Positions 32,861-45,136 of a stretch of 64,000 nt of DNA are shown piece by piece (the first letter of the stretch is position 1; each line of letters starts with the position of its first letter). The position numbers and the translations under genes are program-made. The DNA comes from Lithodes maja. Its lineage: Eukaryota; Arthropoda; Malacostraca; Decapoda; Lithodidae. The notes beneath the pieces were generated by a model that was not told where the DNA came from, ran no database searches, and saw only the letters and a list, made by a program, of their open reading frames with translations. The DNA lies in assembly GCA_037953745.1 (NCBI GenBank), contig JBAKBP010013138.1, positions 1-64,000 of the forward strand, read 5' to 3'.

Positions 32861-34160
32861 GATGAATTGGATTAAACTTGAGATGAATGAATTATATAAA
32901 GACAGCACACTTAACATTGAAAAGATTATAAAAGTATTACTTAAAAGCTTGGCTATTAAATACAAATTTTAAAAACCTCTATAATTAAGAATACAAAATG
33001 CCAAATTGTATTGCAAATGAAACTTATAGGCTTAAAATCCAAAGTAAAGCTATGAAAAAATACCGAAATTCCCATGGTTATTGCAAAATTAAGATTATTA
33101 AGTACTGTCCGAAGAAAATTACTATACACATTAATATTGGACATATAAAATAGTGAACCAAAAGTTATACTATGGTCACAAAGCAGAGTTCGGTATAAAG
33201 TACTTTAGGTACGTAATATAAAAACAAAACTTTGTTAATTTGTTAGAAGATATAATTATACAACCAGTAAGGGTAATACAGAAATAACGAAGTATTAAAA
33301 GTATATGATTTTTGGAAGATATTATACAAATGTATGTCCGACTCTGATCAATAAAATACTAAGTTGATATATTCCTTTAAGTTTACAGTATATACTGTAT
33401 GTAGTGTTTTGTAAGATATTATAAAAATTTATGTATGAATCTGATCAATAAAATACCAAGTTGATAATTATATTCTTTTTAATATACATTATAATTTTGT
33501 TATATATTTATTTTCAAGTAGTTTTTTTTTTAAAGTTAACTATCTTGGTTCTTTTCATATTTTGTCTATTACAAGTATAATATATTGTTAAGTTATATAT
33601 AATTACTATTACTATTCAAGTATAGTTTTTCTAAGTCCATATATTGGAACTTTATTTATAATTGAGAATTATTTTTCTAAGTTCTCTTTTCATATTCAAT
33701 ATATTTTCTCAGTTCTCTTATGTGTATAGTTTCATTTTCTGTTCTAAGTCCATATATTGGAACTTTATTTATAATTGAGAACTAATTTTTCTAAGTTTTA
33801 ATCAGTTATAAGTCATAGCTTATAATATAGTGATTTTTTTTTTTTATTAAGCAAAGTTCGCGTGACAAAGACGATATATATCAAGTGAAGTTAATAGCAA
33901 ATACAGAGTTATGAATTCAAGTGATAGAATATATCATAATTTACATTTAAGGCAAATACAATCATTATTGAAATTAAAGCAAAGCAAAATATTGAAGCTG
34001 AAGGAGGGAACCAACTCGGGGAAGAAGGGGGTGAGAGGGGACATCATCAAAGCAACAAAACTGTGAAGTAATAAGAAAAATAGCAAAGATTAGAGTAAAG
34101 GTAATAAGACCTATCTCATCTGAAAGGGAAAAATAGATTAACCTAACACACACCATTCAT
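32861..34160. other. AT-rich DNA with short internal duplications; no gene seen
   Basis: A segment with CCATATATTGGAACTTTATT occurs twice (near 33638 and 33747). Another with ATCTGATCAATAAAAT occurs near 33343 and 33440. Nothing coding. Confidence 0.4.
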
Positions 34161-34309
34161 ACCATGCAACTACGTCTACATACTAAGACTACATACTACG
34201 ACTACAACCTAACCTACCCTCTCCTCCTAACCTACACCACCACTACGACTACAAAAACTACTACTACTACAAACAAAACACAAATATCACTCCCCTTGTA
34301 TCGTAGTGG

Positions 34310-34465
34310 CGTGGGCAGTCTCTAGCAACGGCGGTAGAGTCCTAAGGCAGCAACCGGCAGAGTCCTATGGCAGCGGCGGCAGAGTCCTAAAGCAGCGGCG
34401 GCAGAGTCCTAAGGCAGCGGTGGCAGAGTCCACAGGCAGCAACCGGCAGAGTCCACAGGCAGCCA
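34310..34465 (+). repeat. CAGCGGCGGCAGAGTCC minisatellite
   Basis: About six imperfect units of 22-25 bp (AGAGTCCTAAGGCAGC...). The 64-codon frame through it is a product of the repeat. Confidence 0.75.
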
Positions 34466-34590
34466 CCCCAATCCTGAAACACAAGAAACAACACAATTAA
34501 TTTGGGCAATAGATTGACAAGCGCTGATATCATATATAATAAATTAAACAATGCTTTGTTCACAAGTAGGCCAGTATTTTGTCTATTAAA

Positions 34591-36038
34591 TTCTTAAGTT
34601 ATATACTGTATAATTACTATTACTTTAAGTTATTCAAGTATAGTTTTTCTTAACTTAATTATTTTGAATGTTCAACAGTTACTTAACATATGGATATAAG
34701 ATACTAATTATTAAGCGACGATTATGATGCATATTTCTAGTAAACTTTTTACCATTCAAATTGTGGAAATAAAGACTGATTATTGGCCTCCTTGTCGTGC
34801 ACGGAGTATAATGAGTTGGGCAGTAACTTACCCCAGACAGTTGGTAGGTTGTGGTGTAGCAGAGTCCATAATTCGGGGATGGTGTTGGTAGCTTGTGGTG
34901 TGTTGGTAGAGTCCATAGTTGTTGGCAGTCTCGTAGAGCTGGCAGAGTCCACAAGCAGATTCTGAAAACAAGAAACAATAAATTAATTTGGGCAATAGAT
35001 TACCAAGATAATAAATAAAACTACTATTTTTCACAAATGGAATGTTTTTTTGTTTTTTTTCAGTAATGCGAGGTAAGCAACAAAATACGATGGTAATTAT
35101 CAAGCATCAATAATGAAAGGAATAGTTATAAACTTTCTGATTATGTCTAATTATCAATAATATTGCGGGATATGTTGACAGTACAAAAGAACCGAGTTGC
35201 ACTTAAACGTCTCTGCTGAACTGGGTTGTATAGAAAACGGTAGCGCGCGCGTTGGTCCTGGGGCTGGCTGGCTGCCTGAGTCGCCCAAAAACGCCTAAAA
35301 CGTCCGAAATTAAGTTCTTAAGTTATATACTGTATAATTACTATTACTTTAAGTTATTCAAGTATAGTTTTTCTTAACTTAATTATTTTGAATGTTCAAC
35401 AGTTACTTAACATATGGATATAAGATACTAATTATTAAGCGACGATTATGATGCATATTTCTAGTAAACTTTTTACCATTCAAATTGTGGAAATAAAGAC
35501 TGATTATTGGCCTCCTTGTCGTGCACGGAGTATAATGAGTTGGGCAGTAACTTACCCCAGACAGTTGGTAGGTTGTGGTGTAGCAGAGTCCATAATTCGG
35601 GGATGGTGTTGGTAGCTTGTGGTGTGTTGGTAGAGTCCATAGTTGTTGGCAGTCTCGTAGAGCTGGCAGAGTCCACAAGCAGATTCTGAAAACAAGAAAC
35701 AATAAATTAATTTGGGCAATAGATTACCAAGATAATAAATAAAACTACTATTTTTCACAAATGGAATGTTTTTTTGTTTTTTTTCAGTAATGCGAGGTAA
35801 GCAACAAAATACGATGGTAATTATCAAGCATCAATAATGAAAGGAATAGTTATAAACTTTCTGATTATGTCTAATTATCAATAATATTGCGGGATATGTT
35901 GACAGTACAAAAGAACCGAGTTGCACTTAAACGTCTCTGCTGAACTGGGTTGTATAGAAAACGGTAGCGCGCGCGTTGGTCCTGGGGCTGGCTGGCTGCC
36001 TGAGTCGCCCAAAAACGCCTAAAACGTCCGAAATTACC
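34591..36038. repeat. 724-bp perfect-looking tandem duplication
   Basis: 34591-35314 and 35315-36038 are the same sequence head to tail. All internal landmarks shift by exactly 724 bp and the translated frames in both copies are identical. The junction sits at GAAATTAAG/TTCTTAAGTT, a few bases of microhomology. No recognised gene inside; a G+C-rich block with GCGCGCGCG lies near 35245 and 35969. Confidence 0.92.
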
Positions 36039-36740
36039 ACGCCCAAAATAACGCTACAGCATTCTAACCTACACCAATCGATTTACCGTATGATTTGATA
36101 CTTTCTTTATACTTTTTTCTTTGCTGGACTTGTGTCAGTTTCTCCAAATTCGCCTTCCCTGAGCCACAAACAGAAATTTTCAGTCACAAATTTGACAGTC
36201 CATTAACTTTTGCAATTTTCGAGTTACAACGCTGAAACTTTGACAATAGGTAGTTCGATTTATTTCTAGAAATTAATTTTTTCAGATTTGTAATTTTTTG
36301 TATTTTAAGACAGTTATGAATAAATTAGTGCAGCTTTATTCATAAAACGTAAATTATAAGTAAATGTGGTTGAAGTAAGTTGTTCTTTCACACAATTGTA
36401 CACTCAAGTATATATTCCGTTCCATATGAACATTTAATAACCAAAGAAAATCAAATATTAACTGAATAATCAAGGTATTAAAGTACTTATTACTCGGCGA
36501 GCTCTGGCTCAGTGTCTGTCTGCCTGACGCCCTTTCCAGCCATAAACGCCCTTATTCATCACGCCTAAACTAATGCTACACCTCTCTAACCTATTACAAT
36601 CGATTTACCGCATCATTTAACCGTAACAATATAATTATATCACTTAAAATAGCGGGGTTTTCTCCAATCCCATTCGTTAACTCACAAATCGCCTTTTTCG
36701 GTCACAAATTTGAAAGTAGCCTAATATAATATTACAGTTT
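35975..36740. repeat. Older, diverged duplication adjoining the 724-bp tandem
   Basis: About 35995-36220 and 36515-36725 share TCGATTTACCG, TTTCTCCAA and GTCACAAATTTGA in the same order. The identity is too low for a recent event, so this locus has duplicated more than once. Confidence 0.5.
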
Positions 36741-37098
36741 ATACGTAGCAAGGCTGAAGCTTTAACTGGTAGTTTTAATTATGTAGAGACAATGGTTTAC
36801 TCGGATTTTTACTTTTGTTTATGTGTATTATCGATATGAATCAATTACCGCGACATTACCCTAACCGATTTGCAACTAAGTGACGCTATTTTGTATTTAC
36901 GCAGTGTGCTACTTATGTATGCATTCTGCTTCAGATTATCATTTTAAAATATGAAAGAAGAATATAGTATCCAAGTACTGAAAATTCACGCACTTAAGTT
37001 TTATCATTATTGAAATTAACAGAGCTGAAATTATATGTTTTTCTTTCATATTTTTCTACTTCTTATACACTCCGTTTCAGAAGAACTAAAATGATAAG

Positions 37099-37436
37099 GC
37101 TGTATTATAGTCTATTATAAGGCTGTATTATAGTCTATTATAAGGCTGTATTATAGTCTATTATAAGGCTGTATTATAGTCTATTATAAGGCTGTATTAT
37201 AGTCTATTATAAGGCTGTATTATAGTCTATTATAAGGCTGTATTATAGTCTATTATAAGGCTGTATTATAGTCTATTATAAGGCTGTATTATAGTCTATT
37301 ATAAGGCTGTATTATAGTTTATTATAAGGCTGTATTATAGTCTATTATAAGGCTGTATTATAGTCTATTATAAGGCTGTATTATAGTCTATTATAAGGCT
37401 GTATTATAGTCTATTATAAGGCTGTATTATAGTCTA
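37099..37436. repeat. 23-bp minisatellite, about 15 copies
   Basis: The unit GGCTGTATTATAGTCTATT + ATAA repeats with a single visible variant (TAGTTTATT near 37318). Confidence 0.95.
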
Positions 37437-37689
37437 TTTTTCCCAGCTGATAGCAAACTGAATCCCTTAGCAGCGAATTTCCCGATATTTAAAGGAAATA
37501 TATGAAACTATTATATATCCAAGTTATATGAATGTTAGGTTTTCATAATTAACAACAAATTTCGCTACAAAATCTTCGAAATAACTAAGTAATCAAGATA
37601 GTAACATAGCAATTTGCCATCAGCTGGAAAACAAATGGACTATAGAAGATTTGTTAGCCGAATATCAAGCGATCAACGACTCACCTTGG

Positions 37690-38230
37690 GTTAGATGTTG
37701 TGGTGGTAGAGATGTTCTGCTGGTAGTGATGGTAGTTGTGGTAGAGATGGTGGTGATGTTCTGCTGGTAGTGGTGGTAGTAGTGGTGGTGGTAGAGATGT
37801 TCTGCTGGTAGTGATGGTAGTTGTGGTAGAGATGATGGTGGTGGTGGAGATCGTACGAGTGGTAGTTGTGGTAGTAGTGGTGGTGGTAGTGGTGATGTTC
37901 TGGTACTACTGGTGGTGATAGAGATGATACTGATGATAGTTGTGGTAGTGGTGGTGGTAGGGATGGTACAAATGCTCTGCTGGTAGTTGTGGTAGAGATG
38001 GTAGTAGCAGTAGTGGTGGAGAAGTTAGGATGGTAGTTGTGGTCGAGGTGGTGGTAGAGATTGTATATGGTGGTCGTTGTGGTAGATATCGTACGAGGGG
38101 TAGTTGTGGTAGGGGTAGGGGTAGCGGTAGAGATGTTCTGACGGTAGCTGTGGTCGGAGTGATGGTGGGGGTAGCTGCGGTAAAGATGTTCTGATGGTAG
38201 ATGTGGTAGAGATGGTACTGTTGGTAGAAT
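37690..38230. repeat. (GGT/GTA/GAT)n imperfect trinucleotide tract
   Basis: G-rich on the plus strand. The minus-strand frame of 193 codons is Thr/His/Tyr-rich and changes repeat phase, so it is not treated as a gene. A consensus-like donor (AAG|GTGAGT) lies on the minus strand at its left edge near 37683. Confidence 0.8.
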
Positions 38231-38373
38231 GGTGGTAGTCTTGCAACACAATCCCACCCCTACTCTGTGCAACTCTCCAACCCAAGAGTGAAACGTTATT
38301 CTCAGGCTTTCTTCTATTCAACAGCTGAGTTCTGGAACTCTCTCCCATAATCAGAATTTCCCTCCTCCTATGA

Positions 38374-38514
38374 CTAAAATTGCTTCAAACTCCGTGTGTC
38401 CAGGCATTTTGGCTCAAACGTCCCTTGATTTTGGCCTTGTCACTCTTTGAACTTAGGGAGAGGCACTCACTACAGGTAGTTCTGCCTTCTGTCTCCCTTA
38501 CATAGAAAACCAAA
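38374..38514. repeat. Dispersed repeat (copy of 25428-25566)
   Basis: It has the same core blocks as at 25.4 kb. It abuts the next trinucleotide tract. Confidence 0.7.
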
Positions 38515-38742
38515 ACAGTCGTGGTGGTAGTAGTAGTAGTGATGGTTGTGGTGGAAATAGTGGTAGCCATGGTGGTGGTGACCGTGGTAATAGTAGATTC
38601 AGTGGTGGTAATAGTAGATTCAGTGGTGGTAATAGTAGATTCAGTGGTGGCAATAGTAGATTCGGTGGTAGTCGTAGTGGTATTCGTGTTGGTGGTAGCG
38701 TTGGCAGTTAACTGACAAGTACCATAACCCACACATTCTGGA
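38515..38742 (-). other. Thr-rich minus-strand frame with acceptor-like start (possible mucin-like exon)
   Basis: On the minus strand TTATTTTTCCTTCCAG ends at about 38743. It is followed by a frame reading ECVGYGTCQLTANATTN and then (T)n with TESTI repeats. Most of it is an (ACC/ACT)n tract. It could be a secreted mucin-like exon or simply a microsatellite next to a chance acceptor. Confidence 0.2.
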
Positions 38743-38830
38743 AGGAAAAATAAATAATAATTAGTAATTAAGTCAGATTTATAATAAAATATACATTTAA
38801 GAAACATGTCGTATTCCTAGCCAATCAATA

Positions 38831-38962
38831 TGTCTTCGTGGTGCAATGCATAAGTGTGTTGATTTTCGGTGTGAGCGCCCTAGGGCGGGTTCGAATCCCC
38901 GGACTGCCACATATGTTTATTAATTTCATTAATCGAGTTTAGGAGTAAAGTTGGTTAGTGGA
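38831..38962 (+). mobile_element. tRNA-derived SINE copy
   Basis: The A-box region is GTGGTGCAATGCATAAGTG, the B box GGGTTCGAATCCCC (perfect), and the tail TTTCATTAATCGAGTTTAGG...GTTGGTTAGTGG. This copy has the best B box of the set. Confidence 0.75.
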
Positions 38963-39089
38963 GAGAAGATATTAATTATTAGTTGTAAGAGCAATGAGGA
39001 GTACTAGCACATTAATGCAGTACTACCATTGATATTTAAACATTTCGTGGAATATAATACTGAAACATAGAAACTGCATATTTTCAATT

Positions 39090-40075
39090 AAGTATTGGGG
39101 GAGGGAGGGTGGGAGATGGATGTAGTGTGTGTTTGGGGGGGGGGGGGGAGGGGTGCATGAAGCGGGGAGGGAGGGAGTGTGGAGGGGTGCATGCAGCGGG
39201 GAGGGAGGGAGCAAGGGGGGTGAATGTAGTGGGGGGAGGAGGAAGGGGGGGAATGCAGTGGGAGGGAGGGAGAGGGTGAATGCATTGGAGTAGGAGGGAG
39301 GAAGAGCGTGAATGCAGTGTGGAGGGAGGACGGAATTGATTGATAGATATGGCGCCGAACAAGCTAACATATATATAAAGTGTTGCTAGGATCATGCGAG
39401 GGTTGCTATGGATGTGTGGGTTGCTAGGGACATGTTGGTTGGGTGCTAGGACTGTGTGGGAGACCTGCGCATTGTGTGTAGTGTGGGGGAGGAGCAGAAA
39501 AGGGGAGGAGTGTGTTGCTAGGGTCATGTAAGGGTTGCTATGAACGTGTGGGATGGTTGCTAAGGACATATGTAGGTTGCTAGGGGCATGTGAGGGTTGC
39601 TATGGATGTGTGGGATGGTTGCTAGGGACATATGTCAGTTGCTAGGGACATATGTCAGTTGCTAGGGTCATGTGAGGGTTGCTATGAACGTGTGGGATGG
39701 TTGCTAGGGACATATGTAGGTTGCTAGGGGCATGTGAGGGTTGCTAAGGACGTGTGGGATGGTTGCTAGGGACATATGTAGGTTGCTAGGAACATATGTA
39801 GGTTGCTAGGAACATATGTAGGTTGCTAGGGGACATAATATGTAGGTTGCTAGGGGCATGTGAGGGTTGCTATGGACGTGTGGGATGGTTGCTAGGGGGC
39901 ATGTGAGGGGTTTGCTATGGGACGTGTGGGATGGTTGCTAGGTATGTCGGTTGCTAGGGACATGTGAGGGTTGCTAGGAACGTGTGGGTTGCTAGAGACA
40001 TGTTGGGTTGGTTGCTAGGACTGCGTGGTAGACCTGCGCGCTGTGTGTGGTGTGGGGGGGAGGAGTTAAGGGGAA
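39090..40075. repeat. G-rich GGGAGGGAGG tract followed by GGTTGCTAGGGACAT minisatellite
   Basis: 39100-39330 is purine-biased. 39385-40040 consists of 20-30 bp units built on TTGCTAGGGACATATGTAGG, with GTGAGGGTTGCTATGGACG variants in mixed order. Confidence 0.85.
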
Positions 40076-40167
40076 TGTGGTTGCTTTTTCTGGCTCCCTT
40101 CTCCCTTATACTAATACGTCTCTGCATCATGTTAAGACCAAGTTTATATACTTAACACCATGTTTCA

Positions 40168-40740
40168 TTACAAAATCTTCAAAATAACTGAGAAATCTTG
40201 ATGGGAAATTTGCAATTTACCGTCAGTTGAAATTAAACAGAGTATAGGGCCGGTAAAACTAAAGGCCGGAGTGAATTGATATATAAAAATAGGTATAAAA
40301 AAAAAAAGTGGAGATTGGGCATGAGTATATAGTCTACATACATATAAAATCACTGGGTATATTGATAGTAATTTGCCCTTCTATTCTTATATGGCCTTTA
40401 TTTCGGCATTATCAAGCTTTTGCAGAGTAAACACCATAGACTTCATCGACTTTTCTTTCACCTTCGTATAATCAATCGACAGCCAATTTTTCCTTCTTTT
40501 TTATTAAGTACTCAACCAGCGGGGGTGTGGGGGCGGCAGCCCCCACCCATAATACTAGGTTAGGTTAGGTAAGGTTGTTAGGTTAGGCTAATGTCTTTTC
40601 AAATCACTATCGGGGAGCTAGTGTCTCAACATCGATCGATAGGCCTAATGGGGAAAATAGGTTTTCCCGAGATTTCTAATTAATTACAAACACTATATAT
40701 TAATGCAAATGACCAATTTTGTTTATAAAAAACACTCGGA
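40168..40740. other. AT-rich spacer containing the reverse copy of the TTAGG-type motif
   Basis: 40548-40592 is the exact reverse complement of 18275-18319. No gene seen. Confidence 0.5.
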
Positions 40741-40749
40741 AAATTCGTG

Positions 40750-41023
40750 GTGTTAAAATAAAAATTTTCCCAAGTTAGATTTGTACATTTTTCAGTAAAA
40801 AAAAATCCTGGTTCCTTCTAAAATTACAGGCTTGCCGCTCGTTATCGCTCGTCAGGAAATAATCGACACCTAAATGGTACAAAAGGTCTAAATATTGACA
40901 AATAAATGGGGCGAAAGGTCTCAAAATCACCAAACTAACGGAACGAACATTTTAAAATCTCAAACCTAATATGCTAAACATGAGGGAGAAGGGGGTCCAG
41001 AAAAAGCGAGTATCTCCCTTTAA
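40750..41023 (+). mobile_element. Family B TTAA MITE copy, left end eroded
   Basis: It contains GATTTGTACATTTTTCAGTA and AAATGGTACAAAAGGTC. The right end is GTATCTCCCTTTAA (TTAA 41020-41023). Confidence 0.65.
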
Positions 41024-41068
41024 TTACGTTTGGGTGTTATTCTAAAGATGCCGCCCGTGAGTAGTGGT

Positions 41069-41181
41069 GGAGAGAGAGTGAGAGAGAGAGAGTGTGAGAG
41101 AGTAAGAGAGAGAGGTGGTGGTTTACTAATCATGAACAATATCTACGTTGGTATACAGAACAAAGCCTACTCCTAGTCTAA

Positions 41182-41265
<84 letters not shown>

Positions 41266-41598
41266 GGGGGGGGGAGAGTGAGTGTGCAAGAGAGAAAGAA
41301 GAGGGGGTGGGGGGGGGGGGGGTAGGAGCAGGCAGGATCACGTGTTAAGGCAGCATCTAAATCACCGTAGAAGAAAACCCAAGCCAATAAAAATGATTAG
41401 ATATACCTATAATTCGTATACTATATATATACCAAAAATCCTTAATTGAAAACGAGAGGAGGTGTGGGGAGGGGAGGAAAAGTAGTGGGGGTTGGGGGGG
41501 TTGGAAGGCTGGGTGAGAGCATGGGGGCAGGAAGGGGGGGGGGGTCAGAAGAGAGAGAATGAAGTGAAGAGAGGAGGATAGGAGGGGGAAGAGCGGAG

Positions 41599-41656
<58 letters not shown>

Positions 41657-41735
41657 GAGAGGATTGAGGGAGGGTGGGGGTAGGGAGGGAAATGACAAGA
41701 AAGGGGGAGGGAGAGAGGAAAGGGGGGGGGGGGGC
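41069..41735. repeat. (GA)n microsatellites and G-rich low-complexity DNA
   Basis: Pure (GA)n runs lie at about 41184-41261 and 41603-41652, with G-runs near 41264, 41308 and 41724. Frames here are simple-sequence translations. Confidence 0.95.
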
Positions 41736-41749
41736 AACAGCGATGTCAC

Positions 41750-42490
41750 CTCGTTCGCTAGTTTGTACCTTAAATTAAGAGTTAATGACCCCCTCTATAT
41801 TCACACACCTCACCAACGCAATGTACACACACCAAATAGTTTGTTATCATCTAAATGTCTAGGAGGTCAACGATTTTAGCGTAATTACTAGCGGTTATAA
41901 TATATGCAGCGGACGAGACGGCATACGCGAACCGGCTCAAACAGTCATAAGTTCATAATTTTCGTATATTACCCTTATGAATTACATGTATGGCCGCCTG
42001 AACATTAATAGAATATCAATACACATGTCATATATGTACGACAAATCTCCATACACACCTTAAATACGGGAAAATACGAAGAGCCAACGCAGGTACGTCC
42101 TCTTACTACCAGTCGAATGTCAGCACTGAATAATGACGTCACATTCAAGCTGGTCCTCACCCCCCCCCCCCCCCCCCCCCGATCCACGAGTCCAGTTCGA
42201 ATTTTATTATAGTTAATTAATCAACTTCCGGATTACCTTCAAGCTTAGGACGTTCACAGCACATAGTCTATTTTAAGTTATGTATTTGTAAGGTGTTGAT
42301 AGCTGCATATAGGACTTGTGATGCAGGGATATTGACTTTTTAAATCGAAACATTGGCATCGATATCACCCCCTCCATAAAACAGACGAAGTGAAATTTCC
42401 GCCAGTCAGATATTTAATGTACACTTCATGATTTTATATATGGAAGGAATATTAGTAGGATTATATTAACAGTATATTTTCTTGTGTAAT
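41750..42490. other. AT-rich spacer with a polyC run; no gene seen
   Basis: A C-run lies at about 42161-42180. The rest is unremarkable. Confidence 0.4.
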
Positions 42491-42498
42491 ACTCTATT

Positions 42499-42722
42499 TT
42501 AAGGAGAATTTTTTAGTTTGCTCTGTAGACCTCAATCAAGCTTTTAAAAATGTCCCCCCAAGACCCCTCCTTTTAGATAAATGTGTTAATATTTTGGCAG
42601 AAAAATTTCCCGGCCAAAGGCCGGTTCCTCCTAAATTGCAGGCTTGCAATCGCTTGCCAGGAAAAAATCGACAAATGTTAAACATGGCACGACAGGTGTT
42701 AACATTGACATATACAGTATGG
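42499..42722 (+). mobile_element. Family B TTAA MITE, right half missing
   Basis: It starts TTAAGGAGAATTTTTTAG and keeps CCCGGCCAAAGGCCGG. It breaks off after AACATTGACATA, where the non-repeat DNA leading to the Gypsy pol remnant begins. Confidence 0.65.
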
Positions 42723-42985
42723 GTGAGATGCCAGAGGAGAAGAAAATGGAAGAAGAAACTACCAATTAATTGACACTAACAACCAACCTGCAAGACCAAC
42801 CAACCAGGATAAAGACAAGCAATAGCAACAAGACAAAAGACAAAGAAAACCAGAATGGAGAAGGCACCATAGAAAGCGAGGCCGACAGGGGAAGCTATTC
42901 TAACCTTCAGGACAACCACATGGCCTCCCTCTACAACCACGTCACCACCAGTCCTATGCAAATTAGGCAGTTAAATGACAGTTAA

Positions 42986-43525
42986 ATGACGTTACCATCA
43001 AGGATGCCACCCCACTCCCTCACACTGCTAGGAGCCAAATGGTTTACCACCCTCGACTTGCAAGCAGGATATTGGCAAGTCGTTGTGCCAGAACATCAAG
43101 AGAAAACGGCCTTTTCCACCAGCCTGGGCAGACTATACGAATTCACAGTTCTTCCATTCGGATTGTGTAACGGCCCCGCCACCTTTTCCAGATTAATGGA
43201 GTCTGTACTTCAAGGACTTACCTGGGAAACTTGCCTTACCTACCTAGACGACATCATCGTCTTTGGAAAAACTTGGGCAGAACACCTACAACAACTTGCA
43301 CAAGTTTTTCAAAGAATCAGAGATGCCAAACTAAAACTTAAACCATCAAAATGCACCATGGCAAAGAAGCAAGTAAAATTCCTCAGTCATATTGTCTCTG
43401 AAGCCGGAATTTCTCCAGATCCAGCCAAGCTACAGGCCATCAGGGATATCACTCCTCCCAACAACGTCAAAGGAGTACTGTACGAGCATTCTTGGGATTA
43501 TCTTCTTAATATCGAAGGTTCGTGA
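42986..43525 (+). pseudogene. Ty3/Gypsy reverse transcriptase remnant
   Basis: The 179-codon frame encodes RT fingers-palm: TTLDLQAGYWQVVV (residues 21-34), LPFGLCNGPATF (56-67) and the active site YLDD (86-89), then KFLSHIV (131-137). It ends where small indels knock the frame out; RNase H follows in another frame from 43522. The RT N-terminus is missing upstream, where unrelated Asn/Lys-rich sequence is found. Together with the next two entries it is a decayed pol. Confidence 0.85.
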
Positions 43526-44070
43526 AAAACTTCGCTACCATTGCAAAACCCCTTCACGACCTCACCAGAAAAAAACCATTCCTTTGGACCACCCACAGAC
43601 TACAAGCCTTTCAAACTTTAAAAGACCTACTCGTGGCAGCCCCAGTTGTCTCCTTTCCCGATTATACCAAACCCTTCCGTCTTTACACCGACGTCTCACA
43701 ATTTGGAATAGAAGCACTGCTAGCCCAAACCCGGGAAGGCCACGAACACATCGTTGCTTGTACCTTAAACCCCGCAGAGATCAACGACCCAGTCACCAAA
43801 CGGGAATGCTTAGGAATAATTTGGGCACTCCAGCACTTCAAAGCATACCTTGCTGGAGTCAAAGTAACCATCATAACGGACCATCAGGCCCTAAAATGGC
43901 TCCGCAAATCCGACACGAAAAACGCCCTTATTGTCAGGTGGCAAGAATCTCTTGAAGAGTTCAACTTTGAGATCGCCTACTGCCTGGGAAAATTGCATAC
44001 AAATGTAGATGCACTCTCCCAGCTACCTATTCAGCAAACACCACCCAAGGCTGCTATACGGGCCATTTAA
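43522..44070 (+). pseudogene. Ty3/Gypsy RNase H remnant
   Basis: It begins within the RT-RNase H connection (NFATIAKPLHDLT). The RNase H motifs are RLYTDVSQFGIEALLAQ (normally DAS; here DVS), KRECLGIIWAL, VTIITDHQALKWL and TNVDALSQLP. The last normally reads ADALSR, so it is altered. It stops at 44068-44070, and linker and integrase follow in other frames. Confidence 0.85.
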
Positions 44071-44089
44071 CAGCAAGACCCTCCCGACC

Positions 44090-45119
44090 AAACTCAGCAA
44101 CATCTTCTACATTCATTTCAGAAAAAGAACAAACCTGCCTGGATTCCAAAGATTATCTTCGATCACCTCATCAGGAAAGGGGACATTTTATACACCAAAG
44201 AAGGCAAGATTGTCTTAAGTCCTAGCACTGCCCAAGACATCATGCAGTCTCTCCATTCCCATAACGGAATCCATCTAGGCTAGAAGCTTCTTGCAACCTT
44301 TCAAGAGATATACTGGACCCCAAGGCCTTATGTCACAGCAAAATCCATTACCGAAGCTTGCCGTGCCTGTGCTTTGGGCAAGGACAAAGCAAGAACACCA
44401 GGTCCTTCCGGTAAATTAATTGCAATTGCAATTATTAGCTGTAGATGTCATGGGACCCATGGACGGAGTGAAAGGCTACAAATACATAATCACTTTCATA
44501 GACACTTACTCCAAATATGTCATTGCATGTCCAGCCAAGGAACACTCAGCCTTTGCAGTCGCGGAATCACTCTTAGAACACGTATTCTCATATTTTGGTC
44601 TCCCACAGGCCATACATTCCGACAAATGCCCCAGAATTCACAAGCCACATCTGGACCCAGATATCACAGATCTTCGTCTACAAAATCAGTCATTCATCTC
44701 TCTACTGGCCTCAAGGGAATTCAGTCTGTGAACGTAGCCACAGGACCATAGCCAATCAAATACGGACAAGGCTGCAACAAATGAACACCACAGACTGGCC
44801 AAGTCAAGTCCTCATAGTGCAATGGGGTATAAACACTTGCCCTCGCGAAGATGGAATAACCCCTCATGAAAGAATATTTGGGGAGCCTCCTTTATTTTTG
44901 CCACTGAGACACCTGTCCGTCCCATTCGAGCCCTCACCTGACCTCAACCAGTCCCTCGTCCACCTGCGAAATCGATTACGCCAACTACAATATCTACAAG
45001 ACCTGCAACCTGACGAAACCCCAAAAATCAGCCCTCACCACGTCGGCGACCTTGTGATGGTGGCTCAACTTACCGTGCCTTCTAAGTTAAAACCACGGTT
45101 TAAGGTTTTTTTTTTTTAA
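44090..45119 (+). pseudogene. Ty3/Gypsy integrase remnant with several frame breaks
   Basis: Pieces in different frames give the zinc-binding N-terminus (about 44215-44400, with an in-frame stop near 44281), the catalytic core DVMGPMDGVKGYKYIITFID (about 44450), a second acidic region IHSDKCP (normally SDNG, so altered), then YWPQGNSVCERSHR (about 44715) and a C-terminal GDLVMVAQLTVPSKL motif (about 45047). At least three frameshifts or stops make it inactive. Confidence 0.8.
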
Positions 45120-45136
45120 ATCTTAACAGTTCCAAA

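Noticed and set aside
37691..38807. Thr/His/Tyr-rich minus-strand frames as a mucin gene
   Set aside because: The trinucleotide tract drifts between phases, which a translated repeat should not. Kept only as a weak exon hypothesis for 38515-38742.
39023..39570. Pro/Ser-rich frames on the minus strand
   Set aside because: Translations of the GGGAGGGAGG low-complexity tract.
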